Positions 18,538 through 27,654 of a stretch of 64,000 nt of DNA are shown here, one piece after another. Origin of the DNA: Thiomonas sp. X19 (lineage in GTDB: Bacteria > Pseudomonadota > Gammaproteobacteria > Burkholderiales > Burkholderiaceae_C); assembly GCF_900089495.1 (NCBI RefSeq), contig NZ_LT605203.1, positions 1,666,468 through 1,730,467 on the forward strand. The letters run 5' to 3'. Position numbers and translations under genes: made by a program. Position 1 is the stretch's first letter, and every line of letters begins with the position of its first letter. Under the pieces are notes generated by a model. It was given only the letters and a program-made list of their open reading frames with translations, was not told the DNA's origin and searched no databases.

Positions 18538-19473
18538 TCAAACCATCGACAGCCAACCCGCGTATTTCGGGTTGCGACCGCCGACGATGTCGAAGAAGGC
18601 GTTCTGGATGCGCTCGGTGATCGGGCCGCGATGGCCGTGGCCGAGGGTGATGCCGTCGAGTTCGCGAATCGGCGTGACTTCCGCCGCGGTCCCGGTGAAG
18701 AAGGCTTCGTCGCAGATATACACCTCGTCGCGGGTGATGCGCTTTTCCTTCACCGTCAGGCCCAGGTCTTCGCAAATGGCGAACACCGTCTTGCGGGTGA
18801 TGCCGTTGAGCGCGCCGGACGACAGGTCCGGGGTGTAGAGCACGCCTTCGCGCACCACGAAAATATTCTCGCCCGCGCCTTCGCTCACGAACCCCTGCGG
18901 GTCGAGCAGCAGCGCCTCGTCGTAGCCATCGGCGGTCACTTCCATGTTCGCCATGATGGAGTTGGTGTAGTTGCTCACCGCCTTGGCATTGCACATGGTG
19001 ATGTTCACATGATGGCGGGTGAAGCTGCTGGTCTTGACGCGGATGCCGCGCTTGAGGCCCTCTTCGCCGAGATACGCGCCCCAGGGCCACGCGGCGACCA
19101 TCAGGTGAATGGTGTTGCCGCGCGGCGAGATCCCCAGCTTCTTGTCGCCAATCCAGGTGAGGGGGCGGATGTAGCAGGAGTCGAAGCCGTTGAGCCGCAC
19201 CACGTCGAGTTGCGCCTGCATCGCCTGCTCGAGGGTGAAGGGGATCTCCATGCGCAAAATCTTGGCGCTGTTGAACAGGCGATCGGTGTGGTCGCGCAGG
19301 CGGAAGATGGCCGTGCCCTTGTCGGTCTTGTAGGCGCGCACGCCTTCGAAAGCGCCGCAGCCGTAATGCAGGGTGTGGGTCAGCACGTGAATTTTGGCGT
19401 CGCGCCATTCGACGAACTGGCCGTCCATCCAGATTTTGCCGTCGCGGTCGGACATGGATGTGGGCAGGGCCAT
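18538..19473 (-). CDS. ilvE: Branched-chain amino acid aminotransferase
   Basis: A class IV PLP aminotransferase, 311 residues, which makes Val, Leu and Ile from their 2-oxo acids with glutamate as donor. The PLP Lys is Lys164 in CNAKAVSNY. Other landmarks are HTLHYGCGAFEGVRAY, YIRPLTWIG and EGAGENIFVV. It is the first gene of a leftward three-gene group. No leucine-responsive attenuator was seen in the 230 bp before it. Confidence 0.95.
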   Translation of the reverse strand: MALPTSMSDRDGKIWMDGQFVEWRDAKIHVLTHTLHYGCGAFEGVRAYKTDKGTAIFRLRDHTDRLFNSAKILRMEIPFTLEQAMQAQLDVVRLNGFDSCYIRPLTWIGDKKLGISPRGNTIHLMVAAWPWGAYLGEEGLKRGIRVKTSSFTRHHVNITMCNAKAVSNYTNSIMANMEVTADGYDEALLLDPQGFVSEGAGENIFVVREGVLYTPDLSSGALNGITRKTVFAICEDLGLTVKEKRITRDEVYICDEAFFTGTAAEVTPIRELDGITLGHGHRGPITERIQNAFFDIVGGRNPKYAGWLSMV

Positions 19474-19703
19474 GATGCAAAGTCTCCAGGGATAGTCGGG
19501 TCGAACGGATCATTCTAGGAGCCTGTCGGCGCCCTGGCGCTTGGCCAGGCGAGCAACTCCCCGCAGGCGTCCGAGCTGACGCAGGAACAGCCCCAGCGCA
19601 GACCCGGATTCAGACAGGTTTCAGCACCTGTGGCTATGCTGTGGACGATTTTCTGCCCGCCCGCCCGCGTCGGCACGCCCGCTGTTCCCCATTCCTTGCC
19701 GCC

Positions 19704-21569
19704 ATGGCCACCATGTCCGACACCCAGCCCAAGCCCTACCGTTTCGCGTTCCGTGATTTCATCCAGCTCGCCAAGCCCTATTGGGTCTCCGACGACAAGA
19801 AAAAGGGCTGGGCACTGCTGCTCGTCATCCTGGCGATGAACCTGGCCCTCGTCTGGGTGAACGTGCGGCTCAACTTCTGGAATGCGGCGTTCTACAACTC
19901 GATTCAGGCCAAGAATTTTCCGGACTTCAAGCACCTGCTGCTGGTCTTCAGCGGCTATGCGCTGCTCTACATCGTGCTGGCGGTGTATTCGCAATACTTC
20001 CTGCAAATGCTGCAGATCCGCTGGCGGCGCTGGGTCACCGAGGTGTTCCTGAAAGACTGGCTGGTGGGCGGTGCGCATTACCGCATGTCGCTGCGCCAGG
20101 GCAACTCCGACAACCCCGACCAGCGGATTGCCGATGACATTCGCAGCTTCGTCAACGATTCGCTCAGCCTGTTCTTTGGCTTCATCTCGTCCCTGGTCAC
20201 GCTGCTGTCCTTCCTCACCATCTTGTGGACCCTGTCGGGCGCCTTCACGCTTCTGGGCTACAGCATTCCCGGCTACATGGTGTGGGTCGCCATCGCCTAC
20301 GCCGGCATCGGCAGCTATTTCGCGCACAAGGTGGGCAAGCCGCTCATCAAACTGAACTTCAACCAGCAGCGCTACGAGGCTGACTTCCGCTTCGGCCTGG
20401 CGCGCACGCGCGAACACAACGAGGGCATCGCTCTCTACCGTGGCGAAGACCGCGAGATGGAAGGCCACAACAGCCGCTTCGCCAATGTGTGGAGCAACTG
20501 GTGGGGCATCATGAAGCGGCAGAAGTTGTTCACCTGGTACAGCTCGTTCTACGGCCAGCTCGCCATCATCTTCCCCATCCTGGTGGCCGCTCCGCGCTAC
20601 TTTGCCGGGCAGATCCAGCTTGGCGGGCTGACGCAAACCGCCAGTGCCTTCGGCCAGGTGCAGGGCGCCTTGTCATGGTTCATCGACGCGTATGGCCGCA
20701 TCGTCGACTGGCGCGCCACGGTCGAGCGGCTCTACACCTTCGTGCAGTCGGTCGAGGCGGTGCGCCATGTGCCGATTTCAGACTTGATGGATGGGCAGTT
20801 GCCCGGAGCGCCTGCGGCCGGCGGGCTGCTGCCGCAAGGCCCCGGCAGTGGCGGCAGCAGTGGCGGAGCCGTGCTCGCCATCGAGCTCGGCGATCTGCGC
20901 GTCGCCACGCCCGACGGCCGGCCGCTGCTCCAGGCCGACGGCCAGCGCATCCAGCCCATGCAGCACACCCTGTTCGTCGGCCCCTCGGGCCTGGGCAAGA
21001 GCACCCTGGTGCGCTGGCTCGCCGGCATCTGGCCGTATGCCGAAGGCACGCATTACCGCCTGCCTGCGGGGCGCAGCCTGTTCCTGCCACAAAAGCCGTA
21101 TTTGCCCATCGGCACGCTGCGCCAGGCGCTCACTTATCCCATGCCGACAGAGCAGTTTGACGATGCCCGTTTGCAAGTGGTGCTGACCCAGGCCCGCGTG
21201 CCGTATCTGTTCGCGTCCATCGACCAGGCCGACACCTGGATGCAGCGCCTCTCGCCCGGCGAGCAACAGCGCCTGGCGATTGCACGCGCCTTGCTGGCCG
21301 CGCCCGACTGGCTGTTCCTGGACGAAGCCACCAGCGCGCTCGACCCACCCACCGAAGCCGCGATGTACGAACTGCTGCAGCGCGAGTTGCCGCATACCAC
21401 CTTGGTGAGCGTGGCGCACCGGCCCGGGGTGGTGCATTTTCACCGGCAGATTCTGTTGGTCAAGGCCGGTGGCGAAGGCGAGCCGGGCCACCTGGTGTCA
21501 CACACTCCGCAGTTGGCCGAAACCCGGGCCGCGAGCGAGTCGGGCGATTGGGCGCTGGCAGGGGCTTGA
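19704..21569 (+). CDS. SbmA/BacA- or YddA-like ABC transporter, fused permease and ATPase
   Basis: A 621-residue inner-membrane protein with an N-terminal ABC_membrane_2 domain (the SbmA/BacA and peroxisomal ABCD type, about residues 15-370). Landmarks are LNFWNAAFYNSIQAKNFPDF, WRRWVTEVFLKDWL, RQGNSDNPDQRIADDI and the long EADFRFGL segment. The C-terminal ATPase has Walker A GPSGLGKST, signature LSPGEQQRLAIARAL and Walker B WLFLDEATSALD. Substrates of this family include peptides and cobalamin; here it is unknown. A Gly/Ser/Ala-rich linker joins the domains. The ATG at 19704 was chosen, though one at 19713 is also possible. Confidence 0.9.
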   Translation: MATMSDTQPKPYRFAFRDFIQLAKPYWVSDDKKKGWALLLVILAMNLALVWVNVRLNFWNAAFYNSIQAKNFPDFKHLLLVFSGYALLYIVLAVYSQYFLQMLQIRWRRWVTEVFLKDWLVGGAHYRMSLRQGNSDNPDQRIADDIRSFVNDSLSLFFGFISSLVTLLSFLTILWTLSGAFTLLGYSIPGYMVWVAIAYAGIGSYFAHKVGKPLIKLNFNQQRYEADFRFGLARTREHNEGIALYRGEDREMEGHNSRFANVWSNWWGIMKRQKLFTWYSSFYGQLAIIFPILVAAPRYFAGQIQLGGLTQTASAFGQVQGALSWFIDAYGRIVDWRATVERLYTFVQSVEAVRHVPISDLMDGQLPGAPAAGGLLPQGPGSGGSSGGAVLAIELGDLRVATPDGRPLLQADGQRIQPMQHTLFVGPSGLGKSTLVRWLAGIWPYAEGTHYRLPAGRSLFLPQKPYLPIGTLRQALTYPMPTEQFDDARLQVVLTQARVPYLFASIDQADTWMQRLSPGEQQRLAIARALLAAPDWLFLDEATSALDPPTEAAMYELLQRELPHTTLVSVAHRPGVVHFHRQILLVKAGGEGEPGHLVSHTPQLAETRAASESGDWALAGA

Positions 21570-21900
21570 CGCGACTGGCGACTGGCGACTGGCCACTGGC
21601 CTGGCCCACCTGCTGCACGCCCAAGTTGGGTTGAGAGCAGCCCCCCGAGCGGGATGAGAAAACCCGGGGCGGCCCGACGTTTGCTCTCAAGAAAACGCAG
21701 GGCCGCCCCAAGTTTTCTTGAACCCCACGGGGGGCGGGTTGGGCGCAGCCCGGCCCTGGGGCGCTCATGAGACACCCTGTGTCAACCCTCCGCTGTTTGG
21801 CGCAGGCCTTGCCGCCCGCCGTGCAGTGCGGGATCGTAGGGTTTGCGGTCGACCCATGCGCGCCAGATCACGCGCACCCAGCCACGGGCGGTGCCTGCGC
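21570..21900 (+). other. 331-bp gene-free region with simple repeat and palindromes
   Basis: Just after the ABC transporter stop there is a short tandem GCGACTGGCGACTGGCGACT stretch. The rest contains the palindromic repeat described at 21685-21770. No gene is supported. It separates the rightward ABC gene from the leftward DoxX gene, so a terminator function for the hairpin is plausible. Confidence 0.5.
21685..21770 (+). repeat. Dispersed palindromic repeat, family 2, copy 1
   Basis: The core is a hairpin with stem AAGAAAAC (21689-21696) and GTTTTCTT (21712-21719) and the loop GCAGGGCCGCCCCAA. It is followed by a conserved tail that ends CCCTGGGGCGCTC. The same loop, a covarying stem and the same tail recur at 40943-41030, and a weaker copy lies at 42471-42555. 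Confidence 0.75.
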
Positions 21901-22323
21901 TCAATACCCGAAGCCGCTCGAACGCCGCCTTTTCTTGGTCTGCCGCAGTTGGTCGATGCTGAGCCCGCCACCGCCGCGCACCGCATAGTGAATCAGCCCG
22001 CCGACCATGGCGATTTCGGCATACATCACGATCACACCCATGCGCCCGGCCGGCGGCAGCGCGAAGATCAGGATTGCCGCAATGGAAAACAGCGCCAGCG
22101 CCGCAGCCATGAAACGGGTGAACAGGCCAAGCGCCAAGGCGATGCCGCCGCCCAATTCCAGCAGGATGACCAGCGGCAGCAGCCCGCCCGGCACCCCGTG
22201 CGACTGCATGAAGCCGGCGGTCTGGGCGTAGCCGTCGATTTTCGACAGGCCGGCGTGGATGAAAACAGCGGCCATCAACACGCGGCCAATGGCAATCAAC
22301 AGGGCTCCTAGTGCGTCTTGCAT
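21901..22323 (-). CDS. DoxX-family membrane protein
   Basis: A 140-residue four-helix inner-membrane protein. Family marks are IGRVLMAAVFIHAGLSKIDG near the N-terminus and LLELGGGIALALGLFTRFMA in the middle. The ribosome site AGGAG sits just before ATG 22323, which decides the start; upstream in-frame sequence is not conserved-looking. Characterised DoxX proteins act in thiosulphate oxidation or, in mycobacteria, in a membrane redox complex. The specific role here is unknown. Confidence 0.88.
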   Translation of the reverse strand: MQDALGALLIAIGRVLMAAVFIHAGLSKIDGYAQTAGFMQSHGVPGGLLPLVILLELGGGIALALGLFTRFMAAALALFSIAAILIFALPPAGRMGVIVMYAEIAMVGGLIHYAVRGGGGLSIDQLRQTKKRRRSSGFGY

Positions 22324-22554
22324 CCGAATCTCCTGGGTGTTGGCCGGCGGTTTGCGGTCGTGGCCGCGCCGGCTGCGTGGATGAAGGCTCGCCATGCGCC
22401 GCGCGAGCTTGGCGACATGCGCCGCGGTTGCCGAAGTGTAGGCAGATTCGCACCCGGCGTCACAACCCGCTACATCCGTTCGCGTCAGCTGTCCGCAAAA
22501 TTCGTCCTGGTTCGTTAAATACGACAACCAACATCCTCAGGAAGGAGAACTGCG

Positions 22555-23085
22555 ATGCGTGTCCGTTCATTGGCCCTGGCCATCATGCTGCCGGCTTTCG
22601 CCGCTCTTGCCGGCTGCGCTCAATACCCCACCCAGCCCGGCTATGGCTACGCCCCGCAGCCCGCCTACGCCCCCCCGCCGGTCTATGGGCAACAGCCGAG
22701 TTATGCGCAACAACCCGCCTATGCGGCACAGCCGGCACCGGCTTACGGCTACAACAACCAGGCGCCCATCTATGCGCCCGCACCCGGTTACGCGCCGGCT
22801 CCGAGCTACGCCGCCCCGGCCATCAACCCCGCGCTGGGGGCCGTGGCCGGCGGCTTGGCCGGCTCGGCCATCGGCAATGGCAACGGACGGGTCGCAGCCG
22901 CCGCAGCCGGTGCCGGCATCGGCGCCATCGCCACGCAGAACTGCCCGGGCGGCCCCAGCGTCAACCAGGCGCTGGGAGCCGTGGCTGGCGGCCTGATCGG
23001 CTCCATGGTCGGCCACGGCAACGGCCGCGTCGCGGCAGCGGCGGTGGGCTCCGGCCTGGGGGCGATGGCCACGGGGTGCAACTGA
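22555..23085 (+). CDS. Glycine-zipper outer-membrane lipoprotein
   Basis: A 176-residue lipoprotein. A signal peptide ends in LAGC (Cys20). The next 70 residues are a Pro/Tyr/Gln-rich low-complexity linker made of repeats such as YAPQPAYAPPP and YAQQPAY. Two glycine-zipper segments follow, each with the pattern NxALGAVAGGLxGSxxGxGNGRVAAAAxG. Such proteins (SlyB/YMGG-like) sit in the cell envelope and their zippers pack as membrane-associated helices. A strong ribosome site (AGGAAGGAG) precedes the ATG. A single-gene unit by its spacing. Confidence 0.85.
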   Translation: MRVRSLALAIMLPAFAALAGCAQYPTQPGYGYAPQPAYAPPPVYGQQPSYAQQPAYAAQPAPAYGYNNQAPIYAPAPGYAPAPSYAAPAINPALGAVAGGLAGSAIGNGNGRVAAAAAGAGIGAIATQNCPGGPSVNQALGAVAGGLIGSMVGHGNGRVAAAAVGSGLGAMATGCN

Positions 23086-23097
23086 GGCGCCACCGGC

Positions 23098-23505
23098 TTG
23101 GCGTCGGGCCAGGGGCCCCGCGTCAAGCTCACGGCGAACTTCGCGGGCAATGTCAAAGAGGTCGAGCGCTTCTTGCTGGAGGCCGATGCGCTCCAGGCAT
23201 TCGATGCCCCGCTGATCGAACTGACCGACACCCTGATCCCGAACCTGGAACGCTTTCCCGGCATGGGCAGGCGGTTCTTTGGCCGCCCAACCCGCTCCGT
23301 CGAAGCCAGCAACGGCATCGACGGTTTGCACCGCAAACCCGAGGCCATTGCAAAGGACGGCGAGCTGCGCGAATACCTCCTTCCTCGCTACCTGCTGCTC
23401 TACGCCCGCATCGACTCGACAATCCATCTGTTGTCCATCAGGCACCACCTGCAACTCCCTTTCGATTTTGAAAGCCAGTGGGAGTGCAGCAAGGGGACGC
23501 AATGA
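23098..23505 (+). CDS. RelE/ParE-family toxin without a visible antitoxin
   Basis: A 135-residue member of the RelE/ParE superfamily. The conserved pattern is NVKEVERFLLEA..AFDAPLIELTDTLIPNLE, then FPGMGRRF, and the C-terminal LREYLLPRYLLLYARID with LLSIRHHLQLPFDFE. The start is weak (TTG at 23098, no good ribosome site). It begins 12 bp after the glycine-zipper gene, and no antitoxin-type small gene lies on either side. It may be a stranded toxin whose antitoxin was lost. Confidence 0.7.
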   Translation: MASGQGPRVKLTANFAGNVKEVERFLLEADALQAFDAPLIELTDTLIPNLERFPGMGRRFFGRPTRSVEASNGIDGLHRKPEAIAKDGELREYLLPRYLLLYARIDSTIHLLSIRHHLQLPFDFESQWECSKGTQ

Positions 23506-23597
23506 CAGGAGCGCATTGGAATCATCACGCGCCGTGGCTATGATCTCCTCGTTTCTGACCTGAGCCGGTCCAGCTTCGGAGGTTGTCGGCATGCACC

Positions 23598-24230
23598 ATG
23601 ACCACAACCTCCGCCTTGTCGCAAGGCCTGCTCCTTGGCCTGGGCGTTTTCATCTATCCCGGTCCGAAAGACATCGTTGTTCTCCGCATGGCCCTGGCCG
23701 GACGCTGGCCGCCCGGGCTGGTCGCCATCGGCGCCTTTAGCGACGCACTGCTCATCACTATCGGCATGGCGGGTGTGTCGGCCATGCTGCAGCAATCTTC
23801 CCCACTGCAACACACGGCGCTATGGATTGGCGTGGTCGTCATGTCATGGCACGGCCAGCGCGCGGCACGCGCCGCGTTGCGTGGCGATGCCGAGGTGGCG
23901 AAGTGGCAAGCCACTGAACCTGCAGAACGCACAGCCCCGCGCGGCAATGGCTGGCCGGAGCTGCTCGCTGCTTCCCTGCTCAATCCGGTGGCGTGGCTCG
24001 ACACCTTGTTCATCCTGGGTACGGTGGGTGCCGCATTGCCAGCGCCGCAGCGCCCGGCATTCACGCTCGGTGCTGTACTGGCTTCCGCACTGTGGTTCAG
24101 CCTGCTGGTCTGGGGCGCAAGCAGGGCGAGCGCCTGGGTGACCTCGACCGCCGTCTGGCGCATCCTTGATGGTTTCGTGGCGCTCTGCCTGTTGGGATTG
24201 GCCGCGTATGTCGCAGCGGGGCTGCTGTAG
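23598..24230 (+). CDS. LysE-family amino acid exporter
   Basis: A 210-residue inner-membrane protein with about six hydrophobic helices. The N-terminal LLLGLGVFIYPGPKDIVVL resembles the LysE GxxxGPxxxxVxxxA signature, with the Pro-Gly-Pro kept. ASLLNPVAWLDTLFILG matches the second family motif (NPxAxLD). LysE proteins export basic amino acids or homoserine-type compounds; the substrate cannot be told. The ATG at 23598 gives a normal N-terminus. It converges on the hicB remnant. Confidence 0.85.
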   Translation: MTTTSALSQGLLLGLGVFIYPGPKDIVVLRMALAGRWPPGLVAIGAFSDALLITIGMAGVSAMLQQSSPLQHTALWIGVVVMSWHGQRAARAALRGDAEVAKWQATEPAERTAPRGNGWPELLAASLLNPVAWLDTLFILGTVGAALPAPQRPAFTLGAVLASALWFSLLVWGASRASAWVTSTAVWRILDGFVALCLLGLAAYVAAGLL

Positions 24231-24314
24231 CCGGGATGGGTTCGAGCTTGAATCCACAGCGGGACGACGCCGTATCTGTGTGTGCACCAATGCGTCCAAC
24301 CAAGCCAAAAATCT

Positions 24315-24637
24315 TTAAGCCGCCAGTTTCGCGCTGGCGAGGCGGTTCAGGCTGACGTGCTGTTCAGCAGCTTGCAAGGCCAAGGCGCGGTGAACTTCCG
24401 GCGGAATGCGAACCCGGAACTCGCCGCTGTCATGCTTCTCGGCAAGCGGAGCCGGAATGTCTTCGCCGCTGGCTAGCAGATCGGCCACGGCTTCGGCCAC
24501 AACTTGCCGATCCCTTTCAAGGCCGCTTCGGGCGTCGAAGCCAGCCAGGAGAGGGAAGGAAACTCGGCGCACAAGCCGACATGCACGCCATCCTCCGGCG
24601 ACCAGGCGACGCGATAGGTGTAGTGGTCAACGCTCAT
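24315..24637 (-). pseudogene. hicB: HicB-family antitoxin gene broken by a 1-nt frameshift
   Basis: From ATG 24637 the frame reads the HicB N-terminus MSVDHYTYRVAWSPEDGVH, then VGLCAEFPSLSWLASTPEAA, but ends early in LWPKPWPIC-stop. The rest of the protein continues in the next frame: QVVAEAVADLLASGEDIPAP, then SGEFRVRIPPEVHRALALQA and EQHVSLNRLASAKLAA, the ribbon-helix-helix-like DNA-binding tail. One missing base near 24513 (GGGATCGGCAAG) would explain it. No hicA toxin is adjacent. A sequencing error is the main alternative to a true pseudogene. Confidence 0.75.
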
Positions 24638-24716
24638 GGTGAAAACCCTCTAGTTTCCCGATGGCAAGGAGCACTGCCGAACTCGGTACGAAGCGCTTTT
24701 GGGAGCTGTCGCGTTG

Positions 24717-26132
24717 TTACCCCTGCAACCCCCGCACCACCTCCAGCGCCTCATCGATGCGCGACACCGGGTGCAGTTCCAGCCCCTCGAACTGTCTGCC
24801 CGCGCCCTTGGGTGCATTCGCTGCCGGGATGATGGCGATGGAGAAGCCGAGCTTGGCGGCTTCGCGCAGGCGTTCCTGGCCGCGGGGGGCGGGGCGGATT
24901 TCGCCGGCCAGGCCCACTTCGCCGAAGGCGAGCAGGCCGCGGGGCAGGGGGCGGTTGCGTAGCGAACTCTGGATGGCGAGCAGCACGGCGAGGTCGGCGG
25001 CGGGTTCGGTGATGCGCACGCCACCCACGGCGTTGACGAACACGTCCTGATCGCCGCTGGCCACGCCGGCGTGGCGGTGCAGCACGGCGAGCAGCATGGC
25101 CAGGCGCGCGGCGTCCAGGCCGACGCACAGGCGCCTCGGGCTGGGCGCGGCGGCGCTGTCCACCAGCGCCTGCACTTCCACCAGCAGCGGGCGCGTGCCT
25201 TCCAGCGTGGCGAGCACGCAGGTGCCGGGCACGGGTTCGGCATGGGTGGAGAGAAAGATGGCCGAGGGGTTGGACACGCCTTTGAGACCATGCTCGGTCA
25301 TGGCGAACACGCCGAGTTCGTTCACCGCGCCGAAGCGGTTTTTGATGGCGCGAATGAGGCGGAAGCGCGACTGCGTGTCGCCCTCGAAATACAGCACGGT
25401 ATCGACCATGTGCTCCAGCACGCGCGGCCCGGCGAGCGCGCCTTCCTTGGTGACGTGGCCGACGAACACCAGGGTGATGCCGCTGGTTTTGGCGGCGCGG
25501 GTGAGCTGCGCCGCGCATTCACGCACCTGCGAGACGGAGCCGGGGGCGGATGACAAGGCCTCGGTGTAGACGGTCTGGATGGAGTCAATCACCGCCACGG
25601 CGGGGCGTTCATTCGCCAGGGTGTCGAGCATGACCTCCAACTGCGTTTCGGCCATCAGTCGCACCGGGGCGTCTTTCAGCCCCAGGCGCTGCGCCCGCAG
25701 CGCGACTTGCGCGGCGGATTCTTCGCCACTGATATAGAGCACCGGCAAGGTGGTCGCCAGCCCCGCGAGAACCTGCAGCAGCAGCGTGGACTTGCCGATG
25801 CCCGGGTCGCCGCCCAGCAGCAGCACGCCGCCGGGCACGAGGCCGCCGCCGAGCACGCGGTCGAGTTCATCGATGCCGCTGGGCTGGTGGCGATGGCGCT
25901 CGGCCTGCACCTCGGTGAGCAGAATGGGCCCGCTGGGGACGGCCAGCCCGCCGCGTGCGGCGAACTGCGCTGCCGCCGCGCCATGCCGCGCGCCGGGGCG
26001 GGGGCCGGACGCCGCGCTCTCCACCGTTTCCACCAGCGTGTTCCAGGCCTCGCAATGCGAGCAGCGGCCCTGCCACTTGGCGTTCTTGCCGCCGCATTCG
26101 GAGCAGACGTAGACGGTTTGGGGTTTAGCCAT
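24717..26132 (-). CDS. radA: DNA repair protein RadA/Sms
   Basis: A 471-residue RecA-related helicase that drives branch migration in recombination. An N-terminal zinc finger (Cys10, Cys13, Cys24, Cys27) is followed by a RecA-like core with Walker A GGDPGIGKST, Walker B VAVIDSIQTVYT and the RadA-specific KNRFG motif (AIKNRFGAVNELG). A C-terminal Lon-like domain contains GGVRITEPAADLAVLLA and AFGEVGLAGEIRP. It starts 21 bp after alr and is probably co-transcribed with it. Confidence 0.96.
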   Translation of the reverse strand: MAKPQTVYVCSECGGKNAKWQGRCSHCEAWNTLVETVESAASGPRPGARHGAAAAQFAARGGLAVPSGPILLTEVQAERHRHQPSGIDELDRVLGGGLVPGGVLLLGGDPGIGKSTLLLQVLAGLATTLPVLYISGEESAAQVALRAQRLGLKDAPVRLMAETQLEVMLDTLANERPAVAVIDSIQTVYTEALSSAPGSVSQVRECAAQLTRAAKTSGITLVFVGHVTKEGALAGPRVLEHMVDTVLYFEGDTQSRFRLIRAIKNRFGAVNELGVFAMTEHGLKGVSNPSAIFLSTHAEPVPGTCVLATLEGTRPLLVEVQALVDSAAAPSPRRLCVGLDAARLAMLLAVLHRHAGVASGDQDVFVNAVGGVRITEPAADLAVLLAIQSSLRNRPLPRGLLAFGEVGLAGEIRPAPRGQERLREAAKLGFSIAIIPAANAPKGAGRQFEGLELHPVSRIDEALEVVRGLQG

Positions 26133-26153
26133 GATGCGGCGTGACCATGCCCC

Positions 26154-27347
26154 TCACTCCACTTGCACGGGTACGCGCAAGGCCAGGGCGCACATCAATT
26201 CGTAGCCCAGGGTTCCAGCGGCGGCGGCGACTTCGTCGATGGGCAACTCGACGCCGTTGTGGCGGCCCCAGCACAGCACCGGGCTGCCGACGTCGGCGGC
26301 GCGTCCGGCGGCGCGCACGGGGTCGAGGTCCACGGTGACCATGTCCATCGACACGCGGCCGACGATGCGGGTGCGGATGCCGTCCACCACGATGGGCGTG
26401 CCGGTGGGCGCATGGCGCGGGTAGCCGTCGGCATAGCCCACGGCGGCCGCGCCGATGCGCATCGGCTGCTCGGAGGTGAAGGCGGCGCCGTAGCCCACGC
26501 TGGCACCGGCGGGAATCTGCTGCACGCCGACGATGCGGGTGACGAGGCTCATGGCCGGGTGCAGATCCCAGGCCTTCGCATCGGACGCCAGGCCGGTGGG
26601 CGAGCCGCCGTAGAGCATGATGCCGGGACGAACCCAGTCGCCCAGAATGGCGGCTTGGGGCGCTTCTTGTTCGGCGGCTTGTGCGGTGCTTGCGGTGCGG
26701 GTGGCATGCGCGGCGAGCTTGAGCACCCCATCCGCCGGGCGGCGCCCCTGACCATGGCGCAACAACGCTGCCGAATTGCACAGGCTGCGCTCGCCCGGCA
26801 GGTCGCCCATGCAGCGCTGGAACAAGTCGAACGCATCGGCCGTGCCTTGCGGGCCGTCGGCGGTGGCGAAATGGGTCATGTGGGTGATCTCGCCCACGGC
26901 CGGGCATTGCTGCAGCCGCTCCCACGCGGCGCGGTACTGCGCGGGCGTGAAGCCCAGCCGGTTCATGCCCGTGTTCATCTTGAGATACACGCGGTGCGCG
27001 CGGGGTTTGCGCCGAGCCGCCAGCCAGTTGAGCTGGGCCACGTCGTGCACCACATGCCACAGGTTGAGGCGCTCGCAAAGCTGCAGGTCGTCCGCGCCGA
27101 AACAGCCTTCCAGCAGCAGGATGGGACCGCCCCAGCCCAGGGCGCGCAGGGCTTCGGCCTCGGCCAGGTCGAGCAGGGCAAAGCCGTCGGCCGCGCGCAA
27201 GGCCGCGAACGCGCGCTCGATGCCATGCCCATAGGCATTGGCCTTCACCACCGCCCACACCTTCGCCTGCGGCGCCGCCAGGCGCGCGCGCGCCAGGTTA
27301 TGGGTCAGGGCCTCGGGGTGGATGGTGGCTTGAATGGGGCGTGGCAT
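26154..27347 (-). CDS. alr: Alanine racemase
   Basis: A 397-residue PLP enzyme that makes D-alanine for peptidoglycan. PLP binds Lys35 in [10 protein letters not shown]. The second catalytic residue is the Tyr in SVGYGAAF, and GYADGYPR and GRVSMDM are further family segments. The region between [18 protein letters not shown] and ILGDWVRPG contains about 20 extra Ala/Gln-rich residues. The gene precedes radA in a two-gene leftward unit and faces away from lplT. Confidence 0.95.
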   Translation of the reverse strand: MPRPIQATIHPEALTHNLARARLAAPQAKVWAVVKANAYGHGIERAFAALRAADGFALLDLAEAEALRALGWGGPILLLEGCFGADDLQLCERLNLWHVVHDVAQLNWLAARRKPRAHRVYLKMNTGMNRLGFTPAQYRAAWERLQQCPAVGEITHMTHFATADGPQGTADAFDLFQRCMGDLPGERSLCNSAALLRHGQGRRPADGVLKLAAHATRTASTAQAAEQEAPQAAILGDWVRPGIMLYGGSPTGLASDAKAWDLHPAMSLVTRIVGVQQIPAGASVGYGAAFTSEQPMRIGAAAVGYADGYPRHAPTGTPIVVDGIRTRIVGRVSMDMVTVDLDPVRAAGRAADVGSPVLCWGRHNGVELPIDEVAAAAGTLGYELMCALALRVPVQVE

Positions 27348-27654
27348 GGGGGGCGCAGGGCGTTGCCGTGCTCGTGATGGGGTCGTGCAGGTGGTGACCA
27401 GGAGGCGTGCAGGGGGTGTGCGGGAGGTGGAAGCGCAGTGTAGTTTGGCAGAAATCCTGGCTCGACCGCTGTGCTATAAACCGCCCCCAGACCTGCAACT
27501 TAGCGCAGCCGCCCCGTGGGGATCGAGAAAATTTCGGGGCACTCCGTTTTCTCGAAAGCCGCAGCCTGGCGGCAGCGAGCAACAGGCTGGGGGAGACAAG
27601 CGCAGGGCCGCCCGCGCGACCGGCGACACCCGTGATGCAACTGCGATCGAGATA
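27348..27654 (+). promoter_or_regulatory. Divergent intergenic region between alr and lplT with a hairpin
   Basis: A 307-bp gap holding the promoters of leftward alr-radA and rightward lplT. A perfect 9-bp inverted repeat, TCGAGAAAA (27523-27531) and TTTTCTCGA (27547-27555), lies in it and resembles the stem of repeat family 2 in sequence and G+C-rich context. No gene is supported. A hairpin here would be in the lplT leader. Confidence 0.45.

Noticed and set aside
22625..22830. CRISPR-like short repeats in the lipoprotein gene
   Set aside because: They are irregular codon repeats for a Pro/Tyr/Gln-rich linker, in frame and without spacers of uniform length.
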